Shown here one piece after another: positions 1 to 7,519 of a stretch of DNA of 64,000 bases. Below the pieces are notes generated by a model. It was not told the DNA's origin. It worked only from the letters and a program-made list of their open reading frames with translations, and ran no database searches. Positions within the stretch are counted from its first letter, which is position 1. Every line of letters starts with the position of its first letter. The stretch is taken from contig DASZTO010000004.1 in the NCBI GenBank assembly GCA_035548175.1, forward strand, positions 6,709 through 70,708, given 5' to 3'. The translations under genes were made by a program, and so were the position numbers. The stretch comes from CALCHA01 sp035548175. Its GTDB lineage: Bacteria > Planctomycetota > Phycisphaerae > WQYP01.

Positions 1-59
1 AGGGGGCGATGATAGCGCGGGCGGAGGAGTTGGGGGTGGCGGTGGTGGGGAGGGAGTGA
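1..59 (+). CDS. C-terminal end of an unidentified protein (partial)
   Basis: An open frame enters from the left edge and ends at TGA 57-59. Its last residues read AMIARAEELGVAVVGRE, which has the balance of small, charged and hydrophobic residues of a real protein end rather than the Gly/Arg-rich noise of the other frames. Too little is present to name the protein. A 7-base tandem array starts 10 bases after the stop. Confidence 0.4.
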   Translation, partial: GAMIARAEELGVAVVGRE

Positions 60-69
60 GGGGGGGGAA

Positions 70-97
70 CACGAAACACGAAACATGAAATGTGAAA
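70..97. repeat. Degenerate 7-base tandem array (4 units)
   Basis: Four units of cacgaaa-type sequence (cacgaaa, cacgaaa, catgaaa, tgtgaaa) lie between the partial gene and the DUF3592-like gene. It is the first of several short-unit arrays in this window that share the arrangement but not the sequence. Confidence 0.75.
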
Positions 98-163
98 GAT
101 GGGGCGTGGGAAGAAATGGGGGGAGGGGAGGAATGGTTGGGGATTACAGTAGGAGTGTGTGGG

Positions 164-856
164 ATGGGTGAGCGCGATGATGAGGGGAGGGTCGGGACGT
201 TGGGTGGGGGACGTGCGACGTTGGGTGCGGCGCCGCGGCGGGTGGTGGGGTCGGTGTGGTGCGCGGCGCGGCTGAATGATGTGGTGGTGATCGCGGTGTC
301 GCTGGTATTCATGGCGATCGGATGGGATCTCGTGGTGGGGCAGATGCTGGCGATGGCGCTGGGCGCGCGGGTGCAGGGAGCGGGACTGCCGATTGGGTGG
401 GCTCGGAATGGAGGGGTGCCTGGCGGATACATGCTGGTGGGAATGATGGTGTTCGCGGGGATGTGGACGGCCGGATTTGCGGTGCTGGTGTATCAACTGC
501 GGCGGCGGGCTGCAGGTATGCGGCGTTTGTGCGCGGAGGGGCGGGCGGTGTATGGGGAGGTGTTGTCGAAGCGGGTGTGGCGGAATCCAAACGCGAGGAG
601 CCTGGCGACGAGCAGGTGTTATCTGGTGGTGTATGGGTTCGTCCATCCGTACACGGGGAAGGCGGTGCGGCTTGAGGCGCGGCTGTCGCGGAAGAAGTGG
701 GACCGGGTGGCCGAGGGGATGCCGGTGAATGTGCTGGTGGATGCGCCGCCGGGGAACGGGGTAATTGTGTATGAGTTTGTCCGGTTTCGGGTGGAGCCGG
801 CGCCGGCGGAGTTTGTCACGCGGTTGTCAGTTGGCTCGGCACGGAGGAGATCGTGA
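164..856 (+). CDS. DUF3592-like two-helix membrane protein
   Basis: The ATG at 164 is chosen over an upstream frame opening at 92 because AGGAG lies 8 bases before it; the product is then 230 aa. Two hydrophobic stretches (about residues 37-58 and 87-112) bracket a Gly-rich loop. The soluble C-terminal part has the pattern of DUF3592: a short strand after a Cys-Ala-Glu-Gly segment, a YGF-containing strand and a final conserved stretch about the value of a pointer-like loop before VLVD. DUF3592 proteins are small membrane proteins without an assigned reaction. The family call rests on pattern only. No operon partner is evident; downstream, in the same frame after the stop, lies a glyoxalase fragment. 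Confidence 0.6.
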   Translation: MGERDDEGRVGTLGGGRATLGAAPRRVVGSVWCAARLNDVVVIAVSLVFMAIGWDLVVGQMLAMALGARVQGAGLPIGWARNGGVPGGYMLVGMMVFAGMWTAGFAVLVYQLRRRAAGMRRLCAEGRAVYGEVLSKRVWRNPNARSLATSRCYLVVYGFVHPYTGKAVRLEARLSRKKWDRVAEGMPVNVLVDAPPGNGVIVYEFVRFRVEPAPAEFVTRLSVGSARRRS

Positions 857-883
857 TCACCGGCGGGAGCGGACGTCGGAGTT

Positions 884-1141
884 GGTGGCGCTGCCGGGAA
901 ACTTCTGCATCCGACGCGGAGTGAATGGGAGGGGAAAACGTATGAGTTTCCGCGGCATCATTCGATTGCGTTGATGTGCGATGATCTTGAGAAGACGGTG
1001 GGGGAATTGCGGGCGAAGGGGGCCCAGTTTCGGGGAGATATTCAGGAACAGGGTTATGGGCGTGTGATCATGATGATGGTGCCGGGGATCGATGATATTC
1101 AGTTGTATCAGCCGCGGCATAAGTTGGCGTATGATCTTTGA
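884..1141 (+). pseudogene. Glyoxalase/VOC-family C-terminal fragment without a start
   Basis: The frame ending at TGA 1139-1141 encodes a recognisable second half of a vicinal-oxygen-chelate protein: GKTYEFPRHHSIALMCDDLE, then a TVGELRAKG helix, a GYGRV strand, and QLYQPRH near the end, where these enzymes carry a metal-ligand Glu in an ELYEPRH-like motif. Here that position is Gln. The first half of the domain and any start codon with a ribosome site are missing; the frame runs straight back into the stop codon of the preceding gene. An internal ATG at 974 could not give a folded domain. I read this as a 5'-truncated relic. Confidence 0.6.
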
Positions 1142-1178
1142 GGACGGGGGTTGGAAGGGGTTGAGGGTGGCGTTTTAG

Positions 1179-1307
1179 TTACTCGCCGGCGAGTTGGCGG
1201 ATATGGGATTTGAGAGCTGGGAGGAGGGTCATGCTGGAACGGAGTTCGAAGAATGGGTGGAGGGTGGCATCGAGGGGAGAGGCATCGCTGAGGACGATGA
1301 GCGGCAA
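1179..1307 (-). pseudogene. Remnant of a PIN-like (DUF3368-type) toxin
   Basis: Directly after the UPF0175 stop, a minus-strand frame reads PLIVLSDASPL, the signature beginning of DUF3368/PIN-type toxins that pair with UPF0175 proteins, and then jumps to a 25-residue end resembling the C-terminal helix of such toxins, closing with LAGE and a stop. The whole catalytic middle is missing (about 43 codons remain, against roughly 150-160 in the family), and no good start is in frame. This is an internal deletion derivative. The assignment rests on the N-terminal motif and on its position behind the antitoxin. Confidence 0.5.
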
Positions 1308-1556
1308 TTACCACCGCCGGAGGGATTTCAGGGTGTCGATATCGTTTTGGAGCATGTCGTCGGTGTAGCGGAAGCGGGGGAGTGAGCGGGTGGCGAGTTG
1401 CAGTTCGAAGTCGGGTACGGAGAGGCCTGTCCAGGCGGCGGCGTGGCCGATGGAGAGTTTGCCAGCGTCAAAGAGGCGACACGCGATCTCGACTTTGGCT
1501 TCGAGTTCGCTCAGGCCTGCGGCTTTGAGGAGGTCATCTGTGATGATGAGGGGCAT
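1308..1556 (-). CDS. UPF0175-family antitoxin-like protein
   Basis: The 82-aa product carries the UPF0175 core: an N-terminal ITDDLLKAAGLSE segment, an EIACRLFDAGKLSIGHAAA helix-turn-helix-like stretch and a C-terminal YTDDMLQNDIDTLKSL stretch where the family usually has a conserved Asp/Glu-rich helix. Members are small DNA-binding antitoxins encoded before DUF3368/PIN toxins. The start at 1556 is preferred to one six codons upstream because GAGGAG sits 6 bases before it. The partner downstream is broken, so the antitoxin is an orphan and may survive only as a regulator. Confidence 0.75.
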   Translation of the reverse strand: MPLIITDDLLKAAGLSELEAKVEIACRLFDAGKLSIGHAAAWTGLSVPDFELQLATRSLPRFRYTDDMLQNDIDTLKSLRRW

Positions 1557-1633
1557 ATCGGACTCCTCTTGCATTATAGTCGGGGAAGGGGCGGAAGAGG
1601 CAGGGGAATTTTTGTTGACGCGGGGGCGCGGGG

Positions 1634-1864
1634 GTGGGGAGAATTTTTTTTGGCGTTATCGGTCGTTATGGCGGGATCGCGTTCAATGCGACATCGGACG
1701 CGACGGGGACGATCACGTTTGACGAATTGAACACGACGCCGGGAAGCAATCAGACGTTGGCGATATTGAGCGGGGTGGTGATTTCGACGGTGCCGGAGCC
1801 GGCGTCGCTGGCGTTGCTGGGGCTGGGCGGGGCGATGCTGGTGGGACGGCGGCGGCGGGCGTGA
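1634..1864 (+). pseudogene. Orphan C-terminal piece of a PEP-CTERM protein
   Basis: The frame ends with a textbook PEP-CTERM sorting signal: VPEPASLALLGLGGAMLVG, then an Arg-rich tail, as recognised by exosortase. Before it there are only about 45 residues of a surface-protein-like strand region (NQTLAILSGVV and similar) and no signal peptide, so the export half is missing. The possible GTG at 1634 has no convincing ribosome site. I read it as the 3' end of a deleted surface-protein gene, supported by the intact terminator about 60 bases downstream. Confidence 0.6.
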
Positions 1865-1920
1865 GGAGGGCGGGGCGTGGCCAGAGAAACGAGCCGCGGG
1901 TGATCGCAGCGCATGAAAAC

Positions 1921-1948
1921 CACGGACCGCAAGGTTCGTGTTTTTTTT
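1921..1948 (+). terminator. Intrinsic terminator after the PEP-CTERM remnant
   Basis: An 8-bp stem (1921-1928 with 1933-1940, one G-T pair) closes on a GCAA tetraloop, a stable GNRA loop, and is followed by eight T residues (1941-1948). This is a classical factor-independent terminator on the plus strand. Confidence 0.85.
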
Positions 1949-2072
1949 ATGGCCACGGATTATCCATTGGCGGAAAAAGTGCCTCGCCGGTGTAAGACAG
2001 GCGGCAGGTGGACGTTGGAGGGATGGGGATGTGGGGGGTGGTTGCCTGTCTGTGTGATTGGAGAGAGTGGTC

Positions 2073-4937
2073 ATGGTGAAGATGGCGTTGGCGGCGGTGG
2101 TTTGTGGGTTGGTGGTGATGGGGCAGGCGGTGCGGCCGGTGGATGCGCAGGCGACGACGGTGCCGACGGTGAGTGTGGGGTGGCTGGATAAGGAGGCGCC
2201 GGCGGCGGCGGTGGGGGTGAGTTTTGGGGTGGCGTATCCGCGGGGGATGGTGCAGAAGGGGCAGCAGTTTGCGATGAGGGCGGATGGGAATGTGGCGTTG
2301 CCGGTGCAGAGCTGGCCGCTGGCGTATTGGCCGGATGGGTCGATGAAGTGGGTGGGGTTTGCGACGGTGGCGGGGCCGGAGGTGAAGGGGCCGGTGGAGA
2401 TATCGGCGTCGAGCGGGGAGGCGGAGCAGAAGGGGCTGGAGGTGAAGGTGACGGATGGGGCGGATGCGGTGACGGTGGACACGGGGAAGGTGGTGGCGCG
2501 GATACCCAAGAGCGGGCGGGATTTGGTTGAGTCGCTGGCGATCGGGGGGAAGAACGTGGCGACGCATGGGCACCTGGAGTGCATCGATCAGACGGGGCCG
2601 ACGGGGGATCCGGGGAGTGTGACGCCGGAGCAGGTGGCCTATCAGTCGGACATACAGAAGGTGACGGTGGAGCAGACGGGGCCGGTGCGGGCGGTGGTGA
2701 AGATCGAGGGGGTGCATACGCAGAGCGGTCCGCTGGCGGGGGAGGCGCGGAAGTGGCTGCCGTTTGTGGTGCGGCTGTATTTTTATGCGGGTCAGGAACC
2801 GGTGCGGGTGGTGCACACGATCGTGTTTGATGGGGACCAGGACAAGGATTTCATCAAGGGGCTGGGGATTACGTTTGACGTGCCGATGCGGGAACAATCG
2901 CAGAATCGGCACGTGCGGTTTGCGAATTCGAACGGGGGCGTGTGGGCGGAGCCATTGCAGCAGGTGCTGGGGCGGGGGCGCGGGGCAGGGATTGGCGGGA
3001 CGGGGGCGAACCAGATTGAGGGAGATCGGGTGCCGAACTTTCCGGAGGGCGTGGCGGCGGAGAATGCGGAGTGGGATTCGTTCCGGCTTTTGCAGTTATC
3101 GTCAGAGGGATTCACGCTGGACAAGCGGACGAATCCGAAGAGCAGTTGGGTGAACGTGAATGAGGGGCAGCGGGCGGCGGGGTATGGGTTTATCGGGGAT
3201 GTGTCGGGCGGGCTGGGGGTGGGGGTGAAGAATTTCTGGCAGAGCTATCCGGCGTCGATGGAAATTACCGGGGCGCTTTCGGAGAGCGGGCATTTCACGG
3301 CGTGGCTGTGGTCGCCCAGCGCGCCGGCGATGGACCTGCGGCACTATGACACGCATGGGCATGGGAACGTGAATACGGGGGGAAGCTATGAGGATTACGA
3401 GGCGGATTTTGCGACGCCGACGGGGATCGGCAAGACGAGCGAGCTGATGCTGTTTCCGATGGATCACACGCCGACGCGTGCGGAGACGGCGGTGGAGGCG
3501 GGGATCAACGAGAAGCGGCCGTTGCTGACGATGACGCCGGAGTACCTGCATTCGACGGGGGTGTTCGGGGTGTGGAGTTTGCAGGATCGGTCGACGCCGT
3601 TGAAGAAGGCGGTGGAGGATCGGCTGGATGCGGCGATCGATTATTACCAGAAGTCGATCGATCAGCAGCACTGGTATGGGTTCTGGAATTATGGGGATGT
3701 GCGGCACACGTATGATCCGCAGCGGCACGAATGGCGGTATGACGTGGGCGGGTATGCGTGGGACAACTCGGAACTGGGGAGCGTGCTGTGGGTGTGGTAC
3801 AGCTATATCCGGACGGGGCGGGCGGACATTTTCCGGATGGCGGAGAACATGATCCGGGAGACGAGCGAGGTGGACACGTATCACATGGGGCGGTTCGACG
3901 GGCTGGGGTCGCGGCACAACGTGAGCCACTGGGGGGATTCGGCGAAGGAAGCGCGGATCAGCCAGGCGGCGCATGCGCAGTTTTATTACTTTTTGACGAC
4001 GGATGAGCGGGTGGGGGACATCATGATGCACGAGGCGGAGATTGCGGATAAGACGGCGTCGGTGCTGGATCCGATGAGGAAGGCGCAGCCGATCACGCCG
4101 GAGCTGAAGGGGAAATATCCGGGGCGGGTGCGCGTGGGGCCGGACTGGCTGGCGTTTGTGGGGAACTGGATGATCGCGTGGGAGCGGACGGGGGACACGA
4201 AGTGGCGGGACAAGATCATGGCGGGGGTGGATTCGATGTACGAGATGCCGTTCTGGATGCGGACGGGGAGGAACCTGGTGATGGGATATGACTGGCAGAC
4301 GGGGAAGTTGTACCAGGAGGGCGATACACCGGGGACGTACAATTTGCCGACGATTCAGGGGGGAGCGGAGGTGGCGTTCGAGCTGACGGATCTGCTGGAT
4401 GATCCGAAGTGGACGAAGATGTGGCTGCAGTATTGCCGGCTGGGGAATGCGAACGCGGCGACGCTGACGAAGGACAAGGAGACGGGGACGGAGGGGGCGG
4501 ATGCGTCGATGATCGGGGAGCAGGGCGGGAGCAACAGCCAGGGTGCGCCGCGGCTGGCGGGGTATGTGTATTACAAGACGCAGAACAAGGCGTTTGGGGA
4601 GCGGGCGATGCGGGCGTTGGCGGCGCGGCCGGGGGAGTATGAGACGACGCATCTGGTTCCGCCGGAGGTATTGAATCCGATGGATGAGGCGCCGGGTGTG
4701 TCGACGAATGAGACGGCGCAATCGTCGTTGCAGGCGATCGAGGTGTTGGAGATGTGCAAGGATATTTTGCCGACGGATCCGCTGCCGGCGCCGACGTTTG
4801 GGGGGCGGGGCGGATTTGGCGGGCGCGTGGGACGGGGCGGCGCGCGGGGGGCGGGGCGCGGGGCTGGGGGCGCGGCTGGGGGTGATGGCGCGGGCGGTGG
4901 GAATGGTGCGGCGGCGGGGAGGGGTGGGGGGCAGTGA
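2073..4937 (+). CDS. Secreted YetA/PcRGLX-like (PL26-type) polysaccharide lyase
   Basis: The start at ATG 2073 follows GGAGAG by 7 bases; a TTG five codons upstream is less likely. The 954-aa product begins with a signal peptide ending near AQA (about residue 27). It has the layout of the YetA / exo-rhamnogalacturonan lyase family: an N-terminal beta-rich RIFT-barrel-like part (YWPDGSMKWVGFA, GARKWLPFVVRLYFYAG-like strands) followed by an alpha/alpha barrel with many Trp/Tyr/His residues (QHWYGFWNYGDVRHTYD, SHWGDSA). Characterised relatives remove disaccharides from the end of rhamnogalacturonan I by beta-elimination. The last 55 or so residues are a Gly/Arg/Ala-rich tail foreign to the family. 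Substrate is inferred, not shown. Confidence 0.72.
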   Translation: MVKMALAAVVCGLVVMGQAVRPVDAQATTVPTVSVGWLDKEAPAAAVGVSFGVAYPRGMVQKGQQFAMRADGNVALPVQSWPLAYWPDGSMKWVGFATVAGPEVKGPVEISASSGEAEQKGLEVKVTDGADAVTVDTGKVVARIPKSGRDLVESLAIGGKNVATHGHLECIDQTGPTGDPGSVTPEQVAYQSDIQKVTVEQTGPVRAVVKIEGVHTQSGPLAGEARKWLPFVVRLYFYAGQEPVRVVHTIVFDGDQDKDFIKGLGITFDVPMREQSQNRHVRFANSNGGVWAEPLQQVLGRGRGAGIGGTGANQIEGDRVPNFPEGVAAENAEWDSFRLLQLSSEGFTLDKRTNPKSSWVNVNEGQRAAGYGFIGDVSGGLGVGVKNFWQSYPASMEITGALSESGHFTAWLWSPSAPAMDLRHYDTHGHGNVNTGGSYEDYEADFATPTGIGKTSELMLFPMDHTPTRAETAVEAGINEKRPLLTMTPEYLHSTGVFGVWSLQDRSTPLKKAVEDRLDAAIDYYQKSIDQQHWYGFWNYGDVRHTYDPQRHEWRYDVGGYAWDNSELGSVLWVWYSYIRTGRADIFRMAENMIRETSEVDTYHMGRFDGLGSRHNVSHWGDSAKEARISQAAHAQFYYFLTTDERVGDIMMHEAEIADKTASVLDPMRKAQPITPELKGKYPGRVRVGPDWLAFVGNWMIAWERTGDTKWRDKIMAGVDSMYEMPFWMRTGRNLVMGYDWQTGKLYQEGDTPGTYNLPTIQGGAEVAFELTDLLDDPKWTKMWLQYCRLGNANAATLTKDKETGTEGADASMIGEQGGSNSQGAPRLAGYVYYKTQNKAFGERAMRALAARPGEYETTHLVPPEVLNPMDEAPGVSTNETAQSSLQAIEVLEMCKDILPTDPLPAPTFGGRGGFGGRVGRGGARGAGRGAGGAAGGDGAGGGNGAAAGRGGGQ

Positions 4938-5010
4938 GCGGGTTCAATTGGGGTATTGGTTGAACTGGTTCAATTGGGGGGCGACGCGAAAGAGCATCGT
5001 TAGCGCGTGA

Positions 5011-5044
5011 AACGGGCCCGGCGACTGTGGTTGCCGGGCCCGTT
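5011..5044. terminator. Strong hairpin between convergent genes
   Basis: A perfect 12-bp stem (5011-5022 with 5033-5044, core cgggcccggc) closes a 10-base loop between the lyase gene and the convergent cytochrome b562-like gene. On the plus strand it is followed by a GT-rich stretch (gtgtttgttg). It probably stops transcription from the plus side and perhaps from both sides. Confidence 0.65.
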
Positions 5045-5071
5045 GTGTTTGTTGGGGGAGGGGGTGTGGAG

Positions 5072-5578
5072 TCAGTCTCCGCCGCGGAAATCTTTGTGGC
5101 CGGTTTCCATCATTTTCTGGGCGTCGGCGAGGTCGGATTTGACCTGGTCGGTTTTGCCATCGGTGACGGCCTGCTCCATGTCGGTGAACTTGAGGAGGAG
5201 CTGGAGGAGCTGGTGGTGGTAATCGGCGAGAGCCTTGGCTTTTTCGTCACCGGTCATGGCGGCGACTTTGTCGGGGACGCCCATTTTGGAGATGGCGATG
5301 TCGCGTTCCATGGTGGAGATATCGTTGATGGTGGCGTCTTTCTGGGCGGGGTCGGTGTATTCGGTGGAGATTTTTTTGAGGGTTTGGCCCATATCGCGCA
5401 TGGCGGCGGCGAGGTTGGCGGGGACGTTGCCGCCCCGTCCGCGGCCGCGCCCGCCTGGGCCACCGGGCCCGCGCATGCCGGGACCGCCCATATCACCGCC
5501 AGCGGGAGGTCCGCCGGGGGCTGCGAGGGCGGTGGTAGCCGCCGCGAGGAGGACAACAGTTGCGATTTTTTTGAACAC
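5072..5578 (-). CDS. Cytochrome b562-like secreted protein
   Basis: The GTG start at 5578 follows AAGGAG by about 9 bases and gives 168 aa: a signal peptide (FKKIATVVLLAAATTALAA), a Gly/Pro/Arg-rich linker of about 40 residues, then a four-helix part. Helix 1 holds AAAMRDMGQTLKKI and the last helix ends in MMETGHKDFR. In cytochrome b562 the haem iron is held by a Met in helix 1 and a His in the last helix, and both candidates are present, so haem binding is possible but unproven. Many family members of bacteria outside the enterics lack haem. Likely periplasmic; convergent with the lyase gene. Confidence 0.65.
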   Translation of the reverse strand: MFKKIATVVLLAAATTALAAPGGPPAGGDMGGPGMRGPGGPGGRGRGRGGNVPANLAAAMRDMGQTLKKISTEYTDPAQKDATINDISTMERDIAISKMGVPDKVAAMTGDEKAKALADYHHQLLQLLLKFTDMEQAVTDGKTDQVKSDLADAQKMMETGHKDFRGGD

Positions 5579-5651
5579 GCCGCACGCTCCTTCCGGGCAC
5601 TCGGGGTCCGGCGGGGCACGCGCCCGCGCGGGGAGTGCTGGTATCGATGAA

Positions 5652-5725
5652 TGGGGGAATGGTAGCGGGAAAAGGGGGAAGGGGAAAGACGAAAGGGGAA
5701 GGACGAAAGGGGGGGAGGGGAGGGT
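5652..5725. repeat. Purine-rich degenerate repeat
   Basis: Variants of gggaaagacgaaagg recur through this gene-free stretch between two minus-strand genes. The unit is less regular than in the other arrays of the window, but it shares the gacgaaa word with the array at 18835. Confidence 0.4.
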
Positions 5726-5736
5726 GTGGGGTGTGT

Positions 5737-6339
5737 TTAGGGTTGGGGGTGGCCGGGGTGGTGTTCGTGGGGGGAAGGGAGGGCGTGGGGGGTGGCGTGG
5801 TCGTTGGCGTCGTGGTGGTTGTTTTCGCCGTTCTTTTTGATGACGGTGATGTTGCCGCCGTTTTCGAGGACGGCGATGCGGACTTCGTGGGGGCCATTGC
5901 ATCCGCCTGCGCGGAGGGCGGCGTTGAGTTCGTGGATGGTCATTCGGGCCTTGTTCATGGCGCGGTGGTCAACGGCGCCATTGTGAATGAGCATGATGGG
6001 TTTGCCTTCGATGAGGTTTTCCATGAGCTTACTTTTGAAGGTCATGAAGCCGACGATGTAGTTGAGGAAGACGAGGGTGCAGGCGGAGACGATGCCGCCG
6101 ACGACGGAGTTGTCGCCGCCGTTCATGGCGTTCTGGACGGAGTTGGAGAGGACGAGGAGGAGGACGAGGTCGAAGGGGGCGAGCTGGCCGACCTGGCGTT
6201 TACCGGTGATGCGCAGGAGGAAGAGGACGAAGGCGTACATGATGATTCCGCGGACGACGAACTCCCACCAGGGGGTGTTGGAGTACCAGAGGGGCGCACG
6301 CGGGGCGGCGTCGGCGGCATCGGCAAGCAGTGCGAACAT
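5737..6339 (-). CDS. DUF421-family (YetF-like) membrane protein
   Basis: The 200-aa product has an N-terminal periplasmic piece, three hydrophobic segments (about residues 28-46, 58-74 and 80-98), then the soluble DUF421 domain, with the family landmarks RITGKRQVGQLAPFDLVLLL, NGGDNSVVGGI and LIEGKPIMLIHNGAVD. YetF of Bacillus belongs here; the biochemical role of the family is unsettled. The C-terminal 30 residues are His-rich (NHHDANDHATPH, HEHHPGHPQP), which is unusual and could bind metal. It stands alone on its strand, with the cytochrome-like gene downstream after a repeat-bearing gap. Confidence 0.85.
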   Translation of the reverse strand: MFALLADAADAAPRAPLWYSNTPWWEFVVRGIIMYAFVLFLLRITGKRQVGQLAPFDLVLLLVLSNSVQNAMNGGDNSVVGGIVSACTLVFLNYIVGFMTFKSKLMENLIEGKPIMLIHNGAVDHRAMNKARMTIHELNAALRAGGCNGPHEVRIAVLENGGNITVIKKNGENNHHDANDHATPHALPSPHEHHPGHPQP

Positions 6340-6521
6340 GGCGAGGTCCTTGGAATGTTCGGATGGAGATAATGTACCGTAAGGCGGGAGATATGGGCAG
6401 GGATAAGGGGTACGGGTAGAATTGCGGGCGGTTCGGCGGTGAAACGTCGCATGGTGAAGTTGTTACATCGTCATGGCGTGGCGTGGTTGTCACGGGGCGG
6501 TGCTGAGAGAGGATGGTTGTG

Positions 6522-6935
6522 ATGGAATTGCCTACGTATCAGGTGGGGCAGCGAGGCGGGGCGACGACGGTGTCGACGGGGTCGGCATGGGAGCCGAAGA
6601 TGGGGTATTCGCGGGCGGTGCGGAAGGGGAGCATGATATTCGTGACGGGGACGGTGGGGATCAACGCGGACAAGAGTTATTCGAAGGAGGTTGGGGAGCA
6701 GGCGCAGCGGTCGCTGGAGATCATCAAGGGAGCGATCGAGGCGCTGGGGGGGAAGATCACGGACGTGGTGCGGACGCGGATGTATGTGACGGACATATCG
6801 CAGTGGGAGAAGGTGGCGGCGGTGCACGGGAGGGTATTCGGGGAGATTCGGCCGGCGACGACGATCGTGCAGGTGGCGAAGCTGATTGACGATGAGGCGC
6901 TGTTGGAGATTGAGGCGGATGCGGTGGTGGGGTGA
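6522..6935 (+). CDS. RidA-family (YjgF/L-PSP) protein
   Basis: The product (137 aa from ATG 6522, 9 bases after GAGAGG; ATG 6513 is possible) has the RidA fold markers: YSRAVRKGSMIFVTGTVG, a helix EQAQRSLEIIKGAIEALGG and VVRTRMYVTDISQWEKVAAVHGRVFGE, in which the Arg of the RTRMYV strand corresponds to the substrate-binding Arg of imine deaminases. RidA hydrolyses reactive enamine/imine products of PLP enzymes; many homologues have other or unknown substrates, and this one looks like a side branch because of the WEP segment near its start. Cytoplasmic, single gene. Confidence 0.85.
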   Translation: MELPTYQVGQRGGATTVSTGSAWEPKMGYSRAVRKGSMIFVTGTVGINADKSYSKEVGEQAQRSLEIIKGAIEALGGKITDVVRTRMYVTDISQWEKVAAVHGRVFGEIRPATTIVQVAKLIDDEALLEIEADAVVG

Positions 6936-6939
6936 GGGC

Positions 6940-6995
6940 GTTAGGTCGTCACGAGGTTAAATCGTTAAATCGTCAAGTCGTCAAGTGGTTGAATC
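6940..6995. repeat. Degenerate 8-base tandem array (7 units)
   Basis: Seven consecutive 8-base units of gttaaatc type (gttaggtc, gtcacgag, gttaaatc twice, gtcaagtc, gtcaagtg, gttgaatc) begin 5 bases after the ridA stop. The phase is exact for 56 bases even though individual positions vary. Confidence 0.75.
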
Positions 6996-7015
6996 GTGCG
7001 GGCGGGGATCGGTTT

Positions 7016-7051
7016 ATTCGAAAGGGGGGGATATTTTTTGCTTTTTCGAAT
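7016..7051. promoter_or_regulatory. Inverted repeat in the leader of the helical-protein cassette
   Basis: The 8-base arms attcgaaa (7016-7023) and tttcgaat (7044-7051) are perfect inverted copies with a 20-base spacer that contains a G run and a T run. It lies 88 bases before the first gene of the three-gene cassette and could be an operator or promoter region. The role is inferred from position only. Confidence 0.35.
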
Positions 7052-7138
7052 GATGAGAGTAAGCTGAGGTTTCGCGCACATCTGGGATTCGCACCGGGAC
7101 GGGCGTAGGGACCGGACCGAAAGATTGTGGAGAGAGCG

Positions 7139-7426
7139 ATGACGAATGTTGGGCGACCGCTGCCGTCGGTGGAGATTGCGAAGCTGAACGTAGGGACGAT
7201 GCGGGAGATCAGCGGGATGAAGCTGGGGATAGAGGCGTTGGAGCATCAGCTGGAGACGGTGCATGCGATATTGCAGGAGCCGCTGCCGCAGGGACTGAGC
7301 GAAGGGATGGAGGCGTCGTACACGCGGAACGTGGCGTCGTTGAACGGAGCGGTGCAGGCGGCGAAGTCGAAGTGCGCGGAGGCGCGAGCGGCGTTGCAGA
7401 AGCTGCAGGTGGATTTGCAGCACTGA
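7139..7426 (+). CDS. Small helical protein of unknown function, cassette gene 1
   Basis: The ATG at 7139 is preferred over GTG 7127 because GGAG sits 6 bases upstream; this gives 95 aa. After about 20 residues the protein is almost entirely amphipathic helix: SGMKLGIEALEHQLETVHAI, a short PLPQGL break, then SLNGAVQAAKSKCAEARAAL to the end. No family is recognised. It is followed by two further helical proteins on the same strand, so it is probably the first gene of a three-gene unit. A helical hairpin that binds the longer partners would fit, but this is a guess. Confidence 0.65.
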   Translation: MTNVGRPLPSVEIAKLNVGTMREISGMKLGIEALEHQLETVHAILQEPLPQGLSEGMEASYTRNVASLNGAVQAAKSKCAEARAALQKLQVDLQH

Positions 7427-7519
7427 GGTGCGCCGAGGCGGATGGCGGAGGAGGGGCGGGCGTGGAATCGCGGGTGCGAGTGAAGCGACGGAACTTGTTG
7501 GAAAGAGCGAGGCGATGCC

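Noticed and set aside
2058..2072. TTG start for the lyase
   Set aside because: The ribosome site GGAGAG overlaps it and is correctly spaced only for the ATG at 2073.
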